Origin: Williamsia sp. 1135
GTDB lineage: Bacteria; Actinomycetota; Actinomycetes; Mycobacteriales; Mycobacteriaceae
Direction of reading: 5' to 3'
DNA: 64,000 nucleotides
NCBI RefSeq assembly: GCF_002095395.1
Contig: NZ_MJEI01000105.1
Coordinates: forward strand, 124,001 to 188,000
Part shown: one piece after another, positions 51,135 to 59,605 of the stretch
How positions within the stretch are numbered: position 1 is the first letter of the stretch
How the letters are laid out: each line of letters starts with the position of its first letter
Notes under the pieces: generated by a model
Database searches by the model: none
Told to the model about the DNA's origin: nothing
The model's input: the letters and a program-made list of their open reading frames with translations, nothing else
Program-made: the position numbers and the translations under genes

Positions 51135-51764
51135 ATGACTCGTGCTGTCGACCGGGTGTACGCGCACATCCGGGATGCCATCGTCGATGGCCGTTACCAG
51201 CCCGGCGCGCGCCTCGGTGAGGTCGAGATCGCAGAGCTGACCGATGCGAGCCGGACGCCGGTGCGTGAGGCTCTACGCCGCCTGGAGATGGAGGGATTGG
51301 TCGAGGTCTTGCCCCATCGCGGGGCAAGGGTCTACGAGTGGACGGCCGATGACCTGGAGGAGATCTACGACCTCCGGATGACGCTGGAGGCCATGGCCGC
51401 GGTCCGCGCCGCGAGCCGTATCGACGGTAAGGACCTCGATCGCATGACCGAACTGTGTGACCTGATGGAGGTCGCCGCGGTTCCCGGACCCCGGCAACGT
51501 CTCGACCTCGTCGCGCAGCTGAACGACGAGTTCCACGCCATCGTGCGGTCCGCCGCGGCCAGCAACCGGCTCACCACCATGCTCGGTGCCGTCATCCAGC
51601 TGCCGCTGGTCATGCGCACGTTCCACCGGTATGCCCCCGAAGATCTCACCCGCAGCTGTGCTCACCACCGGGATCTGGTGGCGGCGTTGCGCAATCGCGA
51701 CGAGGTGTGGGCCGAGTCAGTTATGCGAGCACACGTACGGGCCGCCAAATCCGTGCTGTTATAA
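51135..51764 (+). CDS. GntR family regulator with FCD domain
   Basis: A 209-residue regulator. The winged helix is at residues 1-70 (LGEVEIAELTDASRTPVREALRRLEMEGLVEVLPHRG). The helical FCD ligand domain follows, with the metal-binding His residues expected in FHAIV, CAHHRDL and AHVRAA. It is divergent from the lyase gene and starts a gene row with a CoA-transferase, hyuA, hyuB and an amidohydrolase. The ATG has GGAGG 5 bases upstream. The effector is probably a carboxylic acid of that pathway. Confidence 0.92.
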   Translation: MTRAVDRVYAHIRDAIVDGRYQPGARLGEVEIAELTDASRTPVREALRRLEMEGLVEVLPHRGARVYEWTADDLEEIYDLRMTLEAMAAVRAASRIDGKDLDRMTELCDLMEVAAVPGPRQRLDLVAQLNDEFHAIVRSAAASNRLTTMLGAVIQLPLVMRTFHRYAPEDLTRSCAHHRDLVAALRNRDEVWAESVMRAHVRAAKSVLL

Positions 51765-51823
51765 GCGCTCACAGTAGATACCGAGCCGGTCGTCGATGCC
51801 CGGCCGAGTGAGGAGTTCATGCG

Positions 51824-53035
51824 ATGACAACTGCAGACGCACCCGCCGGACCGTTGACCGACCTCAGGGTCGTCGAGATGGGTCAGCTGTTGGCCGGGCC
51901 GTTTTGTGGTCAGCTGCTGGCCGACTTCGGTGCGGAGGTGATCAAACTCGAATCACCGGGGGTGGGCGACCCGATGAGACAGTGGGGCCGCGAGAAGGCA
52001 CACGGCAAGTCGCTGTGGTGGCCGGTCGTCGCCCGCGGCAAGAAGTCGGTCACCTGCAACCTCCGAAGTCCCGAAGGCCAGGATCTGGCCCGTCGGATCA
52101 TTGCCGAGGCCGACGTGGTCGTCGAGAACTTCCGGCCGGGGACACTCGAACGATGGGGCCTCGGTGTCGAAGAACTGCACGAGATCAATCCGGGGCTGAT
52201 CGTCGCCAGGGTCAGCGGTTATGGCCAGAGTGGTCCGTATTCCGCCCGGGCCGGGTTCGGTTCGATCGGCGAGGCGATGGGTGGGATCCGTTATGTGACG
52301 GGCGATCCGACGAACGCACCGTCCCGCGCCGGGATCTCACTCGGTGATTCCCTGGCAGCGGTCTTCGCGACGATCGGTGTCCTGGCCGCCCTTCACCATC
52401 GAGAGAAGACAGGTGTCGGGCAGGTCGTCGACTCGGCCATCTACGAGGCCGTGCTCGCCATGATGGAGTCGCTTCTGCCCGAATGGGCCATCGGCGGCTA
52501 TCAGCGCGAGCGGACGGGTTCGGTCCTGCCGAACATCGCACCGAGCAACGTCTATCCGACCAAGGAGGACAGCATGATCCTGGTCGCGGCCAACCAGGAC
52601 AGCGTGTTCGGGCGTTTGGCGACCGCCATGGACCGGACCGATCTGATCGACGACCCGCGGTACCGTGACCACGCCTCCCGCGGGGTCAACATGGACGAAT
52701 TGGACGAGTTGATCGCGTCCTGGACCGCCGAGCGCGGCACCGACGAACTGCTGGAGTTGCTCCACGAGGCGGGGGTCCCGGCCGGCCGGATCTACACCGC
52801 GAGCGACATGTTCGCCGATCCGCACTTCGCGGCGCGTGAGGCGATCGTGAAGCTGGCCCACCCGGACTTCGGGGAGTTCCCCATGCACGGGGTGTTCCCG
52901 AAGCTGAGCAAGACCCCCGGCGCCGTCAGGCACGCCGGCCCCGCACTCGGTGAGCACAACGCTGACATCTACGGCGCGCTGCTCGGACTCACCGACTCCG
53001 ACCAGGCCGCGCTCGCCGGGCGCGGCACTATCTGA
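51824..53035 (+). CDS. CaiB/BaiF class III CoA-transferase
   Basis: A 403-residue family III CoA-transferase. It starts LTDLRVVEMGQLLAGPFCGQLLADFGAEVIKLE, a textbook N-terminus, and the Asp that forms the acyl anhydride is likely in RAGISLGDSLAAVFA. Such enzymes move CoA between two carboxylic acids. AGGAG lies 8 bases before ATG 51824. With the adjacent lyase it could activate and split a 3-hydroxy-3-methyl dicarboxylic acid such as HMG; some members of this family are known to use HMG and glutarate. Whether it belongs with hyuAB downstream is unclear. Confidence 0.9.
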   Translation: MTTADAPAGPLTDLRVVEMGQLLAGPFCGQLLADFGAEVIKLESPGVGDPMRQWGREKAHGKSLWWPVVARGKKSVTCNLRSPEGQDLARRIIAEADVVVENFRPGTLERWGLGVEELHEINPGLIVARVSGYGQSGPYSARAGFGSIGEAMGGIRYVTGDPTNAPSRAGISLGDSLAAVFATIGVLAALHHREKTGVGQVVDSAIYEAVLAMMESLLPEWAIGGYQRERTGSVLPNIAPSNVYPTKEDSMILVAANQDSVFGRLATAMDRTDLIDDPRYRDHASRGVNMDELDELIASWTAERGTDELLELLHEAGVPAGRIYTASDMFADPHFAAREAIVKLAHPDFGEFPMHGVFPKLSKTPGAVRHAGPALGEHNADIYGALLGLTDSDQAALAGRGTI

Positions 53036-53046
53036 CACCAGCCCTT

Positions 53047-53086
53047 CACACCCCAACCATCATTGGCCACACCCAACCATCACTGG
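53047..53086 (+). repeat. Short tandem repeat between the CoA-transferase gene and hyuA
   Basis: CACACCCCAACCATCATTGG (53047-53066) is repeated as CACACCCAACCATCACTGG (53068-53086), one base shorter and with one change. The second copy runs into the hyuA ribosome site. It looks like a local duplication in the leader. Confidence 0.7.
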
Positions 53087-53094
53087 AGATCCGC

Positions 53095-55149
53095 ATGCGA
53101 TATCGGCTCGGAGTTGACGTCGGCGGCACATTCACCGATGTGCTGCTGCTCGACGAGACCTCCGGAACCACGTTCCGGGCCAAGACCCCCTCGACCCCTG
53201 CCGATCAGTCGATCGGCGTGATGAACGGCGTCACCAAGGTGTGCGCCGAAGCGGCTATCGACTTTTCTGAAGTCGGGCAGGTACTCCACGGCACCACGGT
53301 CGCCACCAACGCGATCCTGCAGCACAAGGGCGCCAAGGTAGGGCTGGTGACCACCGACGGATTCCGGCAGGTGCTGCAGATCGCCAGGTCATTCGTGCCG
53401 GGCGGTCTGGCCGGCTGGATCATCTGGCCCAAACCTGAACCATTGGCCAAGCTCGAGGACACGGTCGAGGTGGTCGGCCGACTCGCCGCCGACGGATCGG
53501 AGGTGACGGCGCTCGACGAGGGTCAGGCCCGTGCGGCACTGAGCTCACTGTCGGGGGCGGGGATCGAGGCGCTCACGATCTCGTTGATCAACTCGTACGC
53601 CAACGATGCTCACGAGAAGCAGGTCGCGGCGTGGGCCGCCGAAGAGTTGCCCGGCATCCCGGTGTCGATCTCCAGCCACGTGCTGCCCGAGATGCGCGAA
53701 TACGAGCGCACCCTGACCACTGTCGCGAACAGCTACGTACAGCCAGAGGTGTCGCGATACGTCCGCAACCTCGACGCAACCCTGCGCGACAAGGGGATCG
53801 AGGCCCCGCTGTCGATCCTGCGCAGCGACGGTGGGCTCGTGCAGTCGGCCAAGGCCGCGGAGGATCCCGTCTCCCTGCTGCTCTCGGGGCCTGCGGGCGG
53901 CGTGACAGGCGCTGTCTGGTTCGCCGAGCAGGCAGGATTCACCGATTTCCTGACCTTCGACATGGGTGGCACCTCCACCGATGTGGCACTCGTGCTCAAA
54001 GGGGAGCCCCGCATCGGCCGAGAGACCAAGGTCGGTGATCTCGCGGTGAGGGCCACCAGCGTGGACGTCCGCACCGTGGGAGCCGGCGGGGGCTCGATCG
54101 CCCATGTCCCCGAGCTGACCAAGGCCCTGAGGGTGGGTCCGCAGTCCGCTGGTGCCGATCCCGGACCTGCGGCCTACGGCAGCGGTGGCACGGAACCGAC
54201 CGTCACCGACGCCAACGTCGTATTGGGTTATCTGCCCAGCGGATTGGCCGGCGGTGAGGTATCCCTCGACGTCGACGCCGCGCGCACTGCGGTCGCAGGC
54301 GTCGCCGACGCGATGGGGCTGGAGAGTCCCGAGGTCGCCGCGGCGGGCATCGTCGATATCGTCAACGAGAACATGTTCGGTGCGCTGCGATTGGTCAGTG
54401 TCCAGCAGGGTTTCGACCCCAGGGACTTCGCGCTGGTGTCGTTCGGTGGCGCCGGCCCGCTACACGTCAATGCGCTGGGCAGGCTCACCGGATCGTGGCC
54501 GGTCATCGTGCCACCCTCGCCGGGGGTGCTGTGCGCCTACGGTGACGCCACGACCTGTCTGCGCGACGAGAGTGCCCGCACGCTGATCCGCGCCTTCTCC
54601 GAGACCACCGACGACGAATTGCGTTCGGCGCTGGCGGAGTTGGCCGAGTCCGCCGCCGCCAGGCTTGCGGCCGAAGGGGTGCCCGCCGACCAGCAGACCG
54701 CCAAGTATCAGGTGGATCTGCGCTACCACGGCCAGGGATTCGAGATTCCCGTCGATCTGGACCCGGAGGTACTGGCAGGGGGCGAGGTCCTCGCCGGCCT
54801 CGGTGAGGCCTTCGACGCCGAGCACCAGCGGCTGTTCTCGTTCCTGCTGAAGAATGAGCGTGAGGTGATCAATCTGCGCGTCACGGTGAGTGGTCCGCGA
54901 CCCGAGGTGGCGTGGAAAGCGTTGCCGGAAGGCGACGCCGACGCGTCCGCTGCGCTCGCCCGGACGAGTGAGGTCTGGATGGACGGCGCGCATGTCTCCG
55001 CCGGGATCTATGACCGTTCGAAGCTCCTGGCAGGCAACGTGGTCACCGGACCTGCCGTGATCACCGAGATGGACTCGACGACCCTGGTCCTGCCCGGGCA
55101 CGCCGCCACCGTCCACACCAGCGCAAGCCTGCTGATCCGCCCGGTCTGA
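53095..55149 (+). CDS. hyuA: Hydantoinase/oxoprolinase subunit A
   Basis: A 684-residue protein of the hydantoinase A / 5-oxoprolinase family. The N-terminal actin-like ATP site is LGVDVGGTFTDVLLLD, and the second phosphate motif is FDMGGTSTDVALV near residue 290, followed by GAGGGSIAHV. With HyuB it forms an ATP-dependent amidohydrolase for a cyclic amide such as N-methylhydantoin, hydantoin or 5-oxoproline. GGAG precedes ATG 53095. The hyuB gene follows 63 bases downstream and an N-carbamoylsarcosine-amidase-like gene after that, which favours N-methylhydantoin. Confidence 0.93.
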   Translation: MRYRLGVDVGGTFTDVLLLDETSGTTFRAKTPSTPADQSIGVMNGVTKVCAEAAIDFSEVGQVLHGTTVATNAILQHKGAKVGLVTTDGFRQVLQIARSFVPGGLAGWIIWPKPEPLAKLEDTVEVVGRLAADGSEVTALDEGQARAALSSLSGAGIEALTISLINSYANDAHEKQVAAWAAEELPGIPVSISSHVLPEMREYERTLTTVANSYVQPEVSRYVRNLDATLRDKGIEAPLSILRSDGGLVQSAKAAEDPVSLLLSGPAGGVTGAVWFAEQAGFTDFLTFDMGGTSTDVALVLKGEPRIGRETKVGDLAVRATSVDVRTVGAGGGSIAHVPELTKALRVGPQSAGADPGPAAYGSGGTEPTVTDANVVLGYLPSGLAGGEVSLDVDAARTAVAGVADAMGLESPEVAAAGIVDIVNENMFGALRLVSVQQGFDPRDFALVSFGGAGPLHVNALGRLTGSWPVIVPPSPGVLCAYGDATTCLRDESARTLIRAFSETTDDELRSALAELAESAAARLAAEGVPADQQTAKYQVDLRYHGQGFEIPVDLDPEVLAGGEVLAGLGEAFDAEHQRLFSFLLKNEREVINLRVTVSGPRPEVAWKALPEGDADASAALARTSEVWMDGAHVSAGIYDRSKLLAGNVVTGPAVITEMDSTTLVLPGHAATVHTSASLLIRPV

Positions 55150-55212
55150 TCTGACGCAGGCCCGATTCAACCCCCGAACTGATCGAGATACACCACCTTC
55201 GTAGGAGATCTG

Positions 55213-57102
55213 ATGGCCACCATCATCGAAACCAGCACCACCGGAGTGAACAAGGTGCCGGTTGATCCGGTCACCCTCGACATCATCGAGAACGCATTAC
55301 GCAACGCCCGGTACGAGATGGACGAGGTGCTGTTCCGAACGGCGCTGTCTCCGGGCATCCGGGAGCAGCACGACGAGTTCCCGTTGATCGCCGATCCGAG
55401 CGGGAAAATGGTCGTGGGTCAGTTCGGGCTCTCCGTCCCCGACTTTCTCGACAACTTCAACGGCACTGTCGGCGAAGGTGACATCCTGCTGACCTCTGAT
55501 CCCTACGCCTGCGGCGCCGCGATCAGCCATGCCAACGACTGGCTCATCGTGCTTCCCATCTTCCACAGCGGGCGGGTGGTCGGGTGGTCGTCGATGTTCG
55601 GACACATGTCGGACGTCGGCGGCAGCACCCCGTCGTCGATGCCCGCCGACGCCCACACGATCTACGAAGAGGGCGTGATCATCCCGCCGTTCAAGCTCTA
55701 CGACAAGGGCGAACTCAACGACACCGCGCTCGACATCATCCTGAACCAGGTGCGGATGCCCGACTGGAACCGCGCCGACCTCAACGGCCTGGTCGCAGCG
55801 TGCACCACCGCCTCCCGGCGGATCGTCGAATTGTGCGATCGTTTCGGTGTCGATGTCTATCTGTCCGCGCTCGACGCGTTGCTCGACAGGAACTACCAGG
55901 CCATGAAGGTGCTTCTCGCGACGCTGTTCGTCGACGGCGAGACCATTGAGTTCAGTGACTACATCTGCGACGACGGATGTGGTTACGGCCCCTACAAGCT
56001 GACGATCAAATTGACCCGGCACGGCGAGAAGATCCATCTCGACTTCAGTGCCGACGCGGCGCAGGCGGTCGGGCCGATCAACTACTTCATCAACGAGAAT
56101 CTCGTACGGATGTTCTTCGGCATCTACGTGATCACCATCGCTGATCCCCAGATCCTCTGGAACGACGGCTTTTATCCGCTCATCGACGTGACCATTCCCG
56201 AGGACTCGTTCTGGAAACCGCGATTCCCGGCCGCGCTCAACGGTCGCAACCACGGAATCGGCCGGGTCTTCGACCTGTTCGGCGGACTGCTGGGCCAGGG
56301 AAACCCGGAGATCCTCAATGCCGCGGGGTTCTCGTCGTCGCCACACTTCATGTATTCCGGTCACTACGACGGCGGTTCGCGGGATGGCGAATGGTTCCAG
56401 CTCTACTCCATCGGTTTCGGAGGGATTCCGGGCCGCCCGATCGGAGACGGACCGGATGGCCACTCGCTGTGGCCCTCGTTCGTGAACATCCCGTGCGAGT
56501 ACCTCGAGTCGTATTACCCCCTGCGGGTCGAGCGCTGGGAGACGATCGCCGACACCGGCGGCGCCGGATTGCATCGTGGTGGCAACGGTGTCGACGTCGC
56601 GTATTACTTCGAGGAGCCGGGAACCATTGCGATACACGACGATCGCTGGCTCACCTATCCGTGGGGCGTCAACGGGGGCAAACCCGGTGCGCGCGGGGCG
56701 AAATGGATCAAACGTGTCTCCGGTGAGACCGAGGTGCTGCCGAGCAAGATCCACGATGTCGAGGTCGCGCGCGGCGACGTACTGCACTTCATCACCTGGG
56801 GCGGTGGTGGCTGGGGTGATCCGCTCGACCGGGATCCCGAGATCGTGGCTCTCGAGGTGCGGCGCGGTCTGGTCAGTGTCGAGGGGGCGGCCGAGGGCTA
56901 CGGCGTCGTGTGCACCGCGCAGGGAGATGTCGATGGCGCGGCGACCGAGGCCCGCCGGGAGGCCATTCGCTCCGAGCGCGGTGAACTCCAGACCTTCGAC
57001 ATGGGCCCGTCGATCCCCGAGATCCTCGAGCGGTGTGAGGCCGAGACCGGATTGCCGGCCCCGAGGCCACCGGTGAACGTGCGGAAGGCGGTGCGGGCGT
57101 GA
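55213..57102 (+). CDS. hyuB: Hydantoinase/oxoprolinase subunit B
   Basis: A 629-residue HyuB partner that carries the hydrolysing site. It starts with VDPVTLDIIENALRNARYEMDEVLFRTALSPGIREQHDEF, followed by GDILLTSDPYACGAAISHANDW, a conserved metal-binding block, and ends with WGGGGWGDPLDRDPE, the signature of the family's C-terminus. AGGAG lies 5 bases before the ATG. The stop overlaps the start of the next gene (GTGA), so the amidase is translated with it. Confidence 0.93.
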   Translation: MATIIETSTTGVNKVPVDPVTLDIIENALRNARYEMDEVLFRTALSPGIREQHDEFPLIADPSGKMVVGQFGLSVPDFLDNFNGTVGEGDILLTSDPYACGAAISHANDWLIVLPIFHSGRVVGWSSMFGHMSDVGGSTPSSMPADAHTIYEEGVIIPPFKLYDKGELNDTALDIILNQVRMPDWNRADLNGLVAACTTASRRIVELCDRFGVDVYLSALDALLDRNYQAMKVLLATLFVDGETIEFSDYICDDGCGYGPYKLTIKLTRHGEKIHLDFSADAAQAVGPINYFINENLVRMFFGIYVITIADPQILWNDGFYPLIDVTIPEDSFWKPRFPAALNGRNHGIGRVFDLFGGLLGQGNPEILNAAGFSSSPHFMYSGHYDGGSRDGEWFQLYSIGFGGIPGRPIGDGPDGHSLWPSFVNIPCEYLESYYPLRVERWETIADTGGAGLHRGGNGVDVAYYFEEPGTIAIHDDRWLTYPWGVNGGKPGARGAKWIKRVSGETEVLPSKIHDVEVARGDVLHFITWGGGGWGDPLDRDPEIVALEVRRGLVSVEGAAEGYGVVCTAQGDVDGAATEARREAIRSERGELQTFDMGPSIPEILERCEAETGLPAPRPPVNVRKAVRA

Positions 57103-57722
57103 GCGATACGCTCTCGTCGTACCTGGAGTCGGGCTTCGCAGGAAGCCTCGGGCCGGGCCGGAGCCCGGCGGTGTTGGCCATCGATCTGGCGATGGCCTAT
57201 CTGGCCGACTCCTCGCCGTTGCGGGCGCCGGTCGCCGATGCTGTCGCGGCGTCGGCGGCACTGGTGGGTGCGGCCCGCGCGGCGGGGATTCCGGTGATCT
57301 TCACCCGCGTCAGCTATCAGCGCGGTGGGATCGACGGTGGTCTGTTCGTGCGGAAGATACCGGCTCTCAAGGTGTTCGAGGAGGGCTCGCCGCTCGCGGA
57401 CTTCGTGCCCGATCCTCGTCCCGAGCCGGGAGAGACGGTGGTCACGAAGCAGTATGCCAGCGCCTTTTTCGGGACCTCGCTGGCCGCCACCCTCACCGCG
57501 CGCGGCATCGACACGCTCTACATCTGTGGACTGAGCACCAGCGGCTGCATCCGGGCCAGCGCGACGGACGCCCTGCAACACGGTTTTCGCCCGTTGGTGG
57601 TCTCGGATGCCTGCGGCGATCGCGAACAATCGTTGCACGAGGCGAATCTGCTCGACCTACAGGCGAAGTACGCCGATGTGCTCACCCTCGCCGACGCACT
57701 GACCCAGCTGAATCCCCGATAA
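57099..57722 (+). CDS. N-carbamoylsarcosine amidase-like cysteine hydrolase
   Basis: A 207-residue cysteine hydrolase of the isochorismatase-like superfamily. The triad is visible: Asp in LAIDLAMAYL, Lys in VTKQYASAFFGT and Cys in GLSTSGCIRASATDALQHGF. The STSGCIRASATDA stretch is characteristic of N-carbamoylsarcosine amidase, which releases ammonia and CO2 to give sarcosine. Overlap with hyuB by GTGA supports a two-step route: N-methylhydantoin to N-carbamoylsarcosine to sarcosine, the lower part of creatinine breakdown. No creatinine deaminase is next to it. The gene ends inside palindrome copy B. Confidence 0.88.
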   Translation: MSDTLSSYLESGFAGSLGPGRSPAVLAIDLAMAYLADSSPLRAPVADAVAASAALVGAARAAGIPVIFTRVSYQRGGIDGGLFVRKIPALKVFEEGSPLADFVPDPRPEPGETVVTKQYASAFFGTSLAATLTARGIDTLYICGLSTSGCIRASATDALQHGFRPLVVSDACGDREQSLHEANLLDLQAKYADVLTLADALTQLNPR

Positions 57723-57774
57723 TGGGTTGTTTTGGCGAACCCGACCTGCGGTTTTGTTCCCCAAAACGACCCAT
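57722..57774. repeat. Palindromic element with conserved loop, copy B
   Basis: Arms ATGGGTTGTTTTGG (57722-57735) and CCAAAACGACCCAT (57761-57774) pair at 13 of 14 positions plus a G-U pair. The 25-base loop is, in reverse complement, 21 of 25 identical to the middle of the element at 47331-47381. Both sit between convergent genes, and in both the bases CATCATCGG follow the right arm. It lies 13 bases before the uricase stop. Confidence 0.8.
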
Positions 57775-57787
57775 CATCGGGATGGGG

Positions 57788-58696
57788 CTAACCGAGCCAG
57801 GCCATCTGCTGCGTCCATGACGGACCGGCGTCGGGAGCATCGTCTCGGGTGACGGTGGCCTGGATCAAACCGTAGGGACGGTCGTCGGCGTTGAACACCT
57901 CTTTGTTGTTCTCCACGCCGAAGGGGGAGAGGTCGTAGACGAAGTGGTGGATGTTCGGAGCGGACAACTTGACCTCGGCGATGTGGTCGTAGGTCTCCAG
58001 GATGGTCTTGCCCATCTGATACAGCGTCTGCTGCAACGCCAATGACTGGACCGTCGCGAACGTCTCGACGATGATCTGCTTGATGGCGGGATAAACCGCT
58101 TCCCAATCGACGTCGGTGGTGGTGAAGCGCCACTTCGCGACCAGGGATGTCGACATCACCCGGTCGGTGGTCGGTTGCAGGATGGTGTACTCGTCTTCGA
58201 GGAAGTCATGGAATTCCGATCCCGTCGACTTCAGCACAACCAGATCCTTCAGACCTCCGATGACCCAGGTGTTTTGGGCATCACCCTTGCCTTCGACGGT
58301 GATGTCGGCGGTGCGGATCTCCTGGCCTTTGCGAACCCAGGTGTGGTCGTGTTCCTTGCCGTCGATGACCGCGCGTTCCCAGGCGTACTCCTCGATCTCG
58401 ATACGTGCCCCGTCGACGGGGTCGTTGTCATCGACGAAATGGTGGGCGAGGTCGAGCCCGTACTGCTCGATGCTCGAGATACCCTTTTCCTTGGCGTAGG
58501 CGTACGCGGTCTGCTTCTGGGTGTCGGTCGGCAGCACCTTACGCTGGTCGCCATCGGTGTGAGCGGCCGAGAAGTCACCGCGCAGCGCACTACCGACGTT
58601 GATGTCCTTGATCTCGTGTCGCGGGGTGTCGCGATAGATCCGGACCACGCGGTTCTCCGCTTTGCCGTACTGGTTCTCGCCCAGGATGATGCCCAT
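57788..58696 (-). CDS. pucL: Factor-independent urate hydroxylase (uricase)
   Basis: A 302-residue uricase converting urate, O2 and water to 5-hydroxyisourate and peroxide without a cofactor. The two T-fold halves are present. GKAENRVVRIYRD carries the catalytic Lys region, VLPTDTQKQTAYAYAKEKG the Thr of the relay, and IHHFVYDLSPFGVENNKEVF a conserved C-terminal block. No peroxisome-like or secretion tail is seen. ATG 58696 is set by homology; the frame is open upstream into the hydroxyisourate hydrolase gene region. It is the last gene of the minus-strand urate operon. Confidence 0.96.
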   Translation of the reverse strand: MGIILGENQYGKAENRVVRIYRDTPRHEIKDINVGSALRGDFSAAHTDGDQRKVLPTDTQKQTAYAYAKEKGISSIEQYGLDLAHHFVDDNDPVDGARIEIEEYAWERAVIDGKEHDHTWVRKGQEIRTADITVEGKGDAQNTWVIGGLKDLVVLKSTGSEFHDFLEDEYTILQPTTDRVMSTSLVAKWRFTTTDVDWEAVYPAIKQIIVETFATVQSLALQQTLYQMGKTILETYDHIAEVKLSAPNIHHFVYDLSPFGVENNKEVFNADDRPYGLIQATVTRDDAPDAGPSWTQQMAWLG

Positions 58697-58722
58697 TGTG
58701 CTTCTAGTCTCTTTCTCTTCGG

Positions 58723-59049
58723 TCAGCTGCCGCGATAGGTGGAGTATGCAAAGGGGCTGAGCAGCAGCGGTACATGATGATGCCGTGTGGTGTCCACGAC
58801 GGCGAACGCGATGGTCACCTCTGGGTAGAAGTTCTCGATCTCCCTCGCGCTGAACCATGAACCGGTGTCGAACGTGAGGCGATAGGTGCCTTCGCCGAGG
58901 TCGCCGCCGGTCACCGAAGCGATGCGGCCGTCGGAATCGGTGATCGCCGAGGCCAATTCGACTCCGGCGTCGTCATGTAATGAGACCGTCAACCCGGGCG
59001 CGGGAAGTCCGGTGACGGCATCGAGGACGTGGGTGCTCAATCCGGTCAC
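58723..59049 (-). CDS. uraH: 5-hydroxyisourate hydrolase
   Basis: A 108-residue transthyretin-like protein that hydrolyses 5-hydroxyisourate to OHCU. It starts LSTHVLDAVTGLPAPG with the catalytic His and ends with the family signature YSTYRGS. RHHHVPLLLSPFAYSTYRGS completes the active-site set. The start overlaps the stop of the OHCU decarboxylase gene (ATGA), so the two enzymes that follow uricase are made together. Confidence 0.95.
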   Translation of the reverse strand: MTGLSTHVLDAVTGLPAPGLTVSLHDDAGVELASAITDSDGRIASVTGGDLGEGTYRLTFDTGSWFSAREIENFYPEVTIAFAVVDTTRHHHVPLLLSPFAYSTYRGS

Positions 59050-59585
59050 GGGTGAGCACCTTCCTCCTCGTCGACGTAGTGGACGGCCGGCTCGAGCATC
59101 ACTCGCAACCGCCGACGGTTGATCTTCCCCAGTTCCATTCGCATGACCCGTCGTTCGGTCTGCGGGTCATTGCCCATCCGTTCCTTGAGAATGGCCAGCA
59201 ACTCCGCTGCCGGCCTGCCGTTGGCGAACACCAGATAGACGTGACCGAACTTGCTCTCGTACTCGGCGTTGCACTTCTTGAGCTCGTCGATGATCGCGGC
59301 ATCGGCACCGGCGACCCCTGATTGCTCGCTGGCCGACGACGGGTTGTCGGCGCGGTCGCCGATGCGTGGGTGCCCGTCGAGGGCCTCGTCGAGATCGGAT
59401 TCGGTGAGCTCGGCCAAGATCAGATCCGCACGCTCGAACAGTGCTTCGTCGTCGGTGAACGGACGCCCCGCCGCAACCCGGATCGCCCAGATCCGGGAGG
59501 TGCAGCACTCGTAGAGGGCGTGGATGGCTTGGCGGTCGCTCAGTTCGTTGAAGCTCTCGACACCGCGCCAGTCGACTCGTCGCAC
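59046..59585 (-). CDS. uraD: 2-oxo-4-hydroxy-4-carboxy-5-ureidoimidazoline (OHCU) decarboxylase
   Basis: A 179-residue enzyme that decarboxylates OHCU to (S)-allantoin. The catalytic His is kept in LDGHPRIGDRA and the family Glu in SASEQSGVAGAD; the C-terminal helix block KINRRRLRVML is normal. GTG 59585 is chosen because AGGAG lies 5 bases before it. A TTG at 59609 overlaps the stop of the permease gene (TTGA) and is an alternative that would add eight residues. Contrast with the fused, altered OHCU-like domain in the upstream permease. Confidence 0.92.
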   Translation of the reverse strand: MRRVDWRGVESFNELSDRQAIHALYECCTSRIWAIRVAAGRPFTDDEALFERADLILAELTESDLDEALDGHPRIGDRADNPSSASEQSGVAGADAAIIDELKKCNAEYESKFGHVYLVFANGRPAAELLAILKERMGNDPQTERRVMRMELGKINRRRLRVMLEPAVHYVDEEEGAHP

Positions 59586-59605
59586 GGATTCTCCTGCCTT
59601 TCGTA

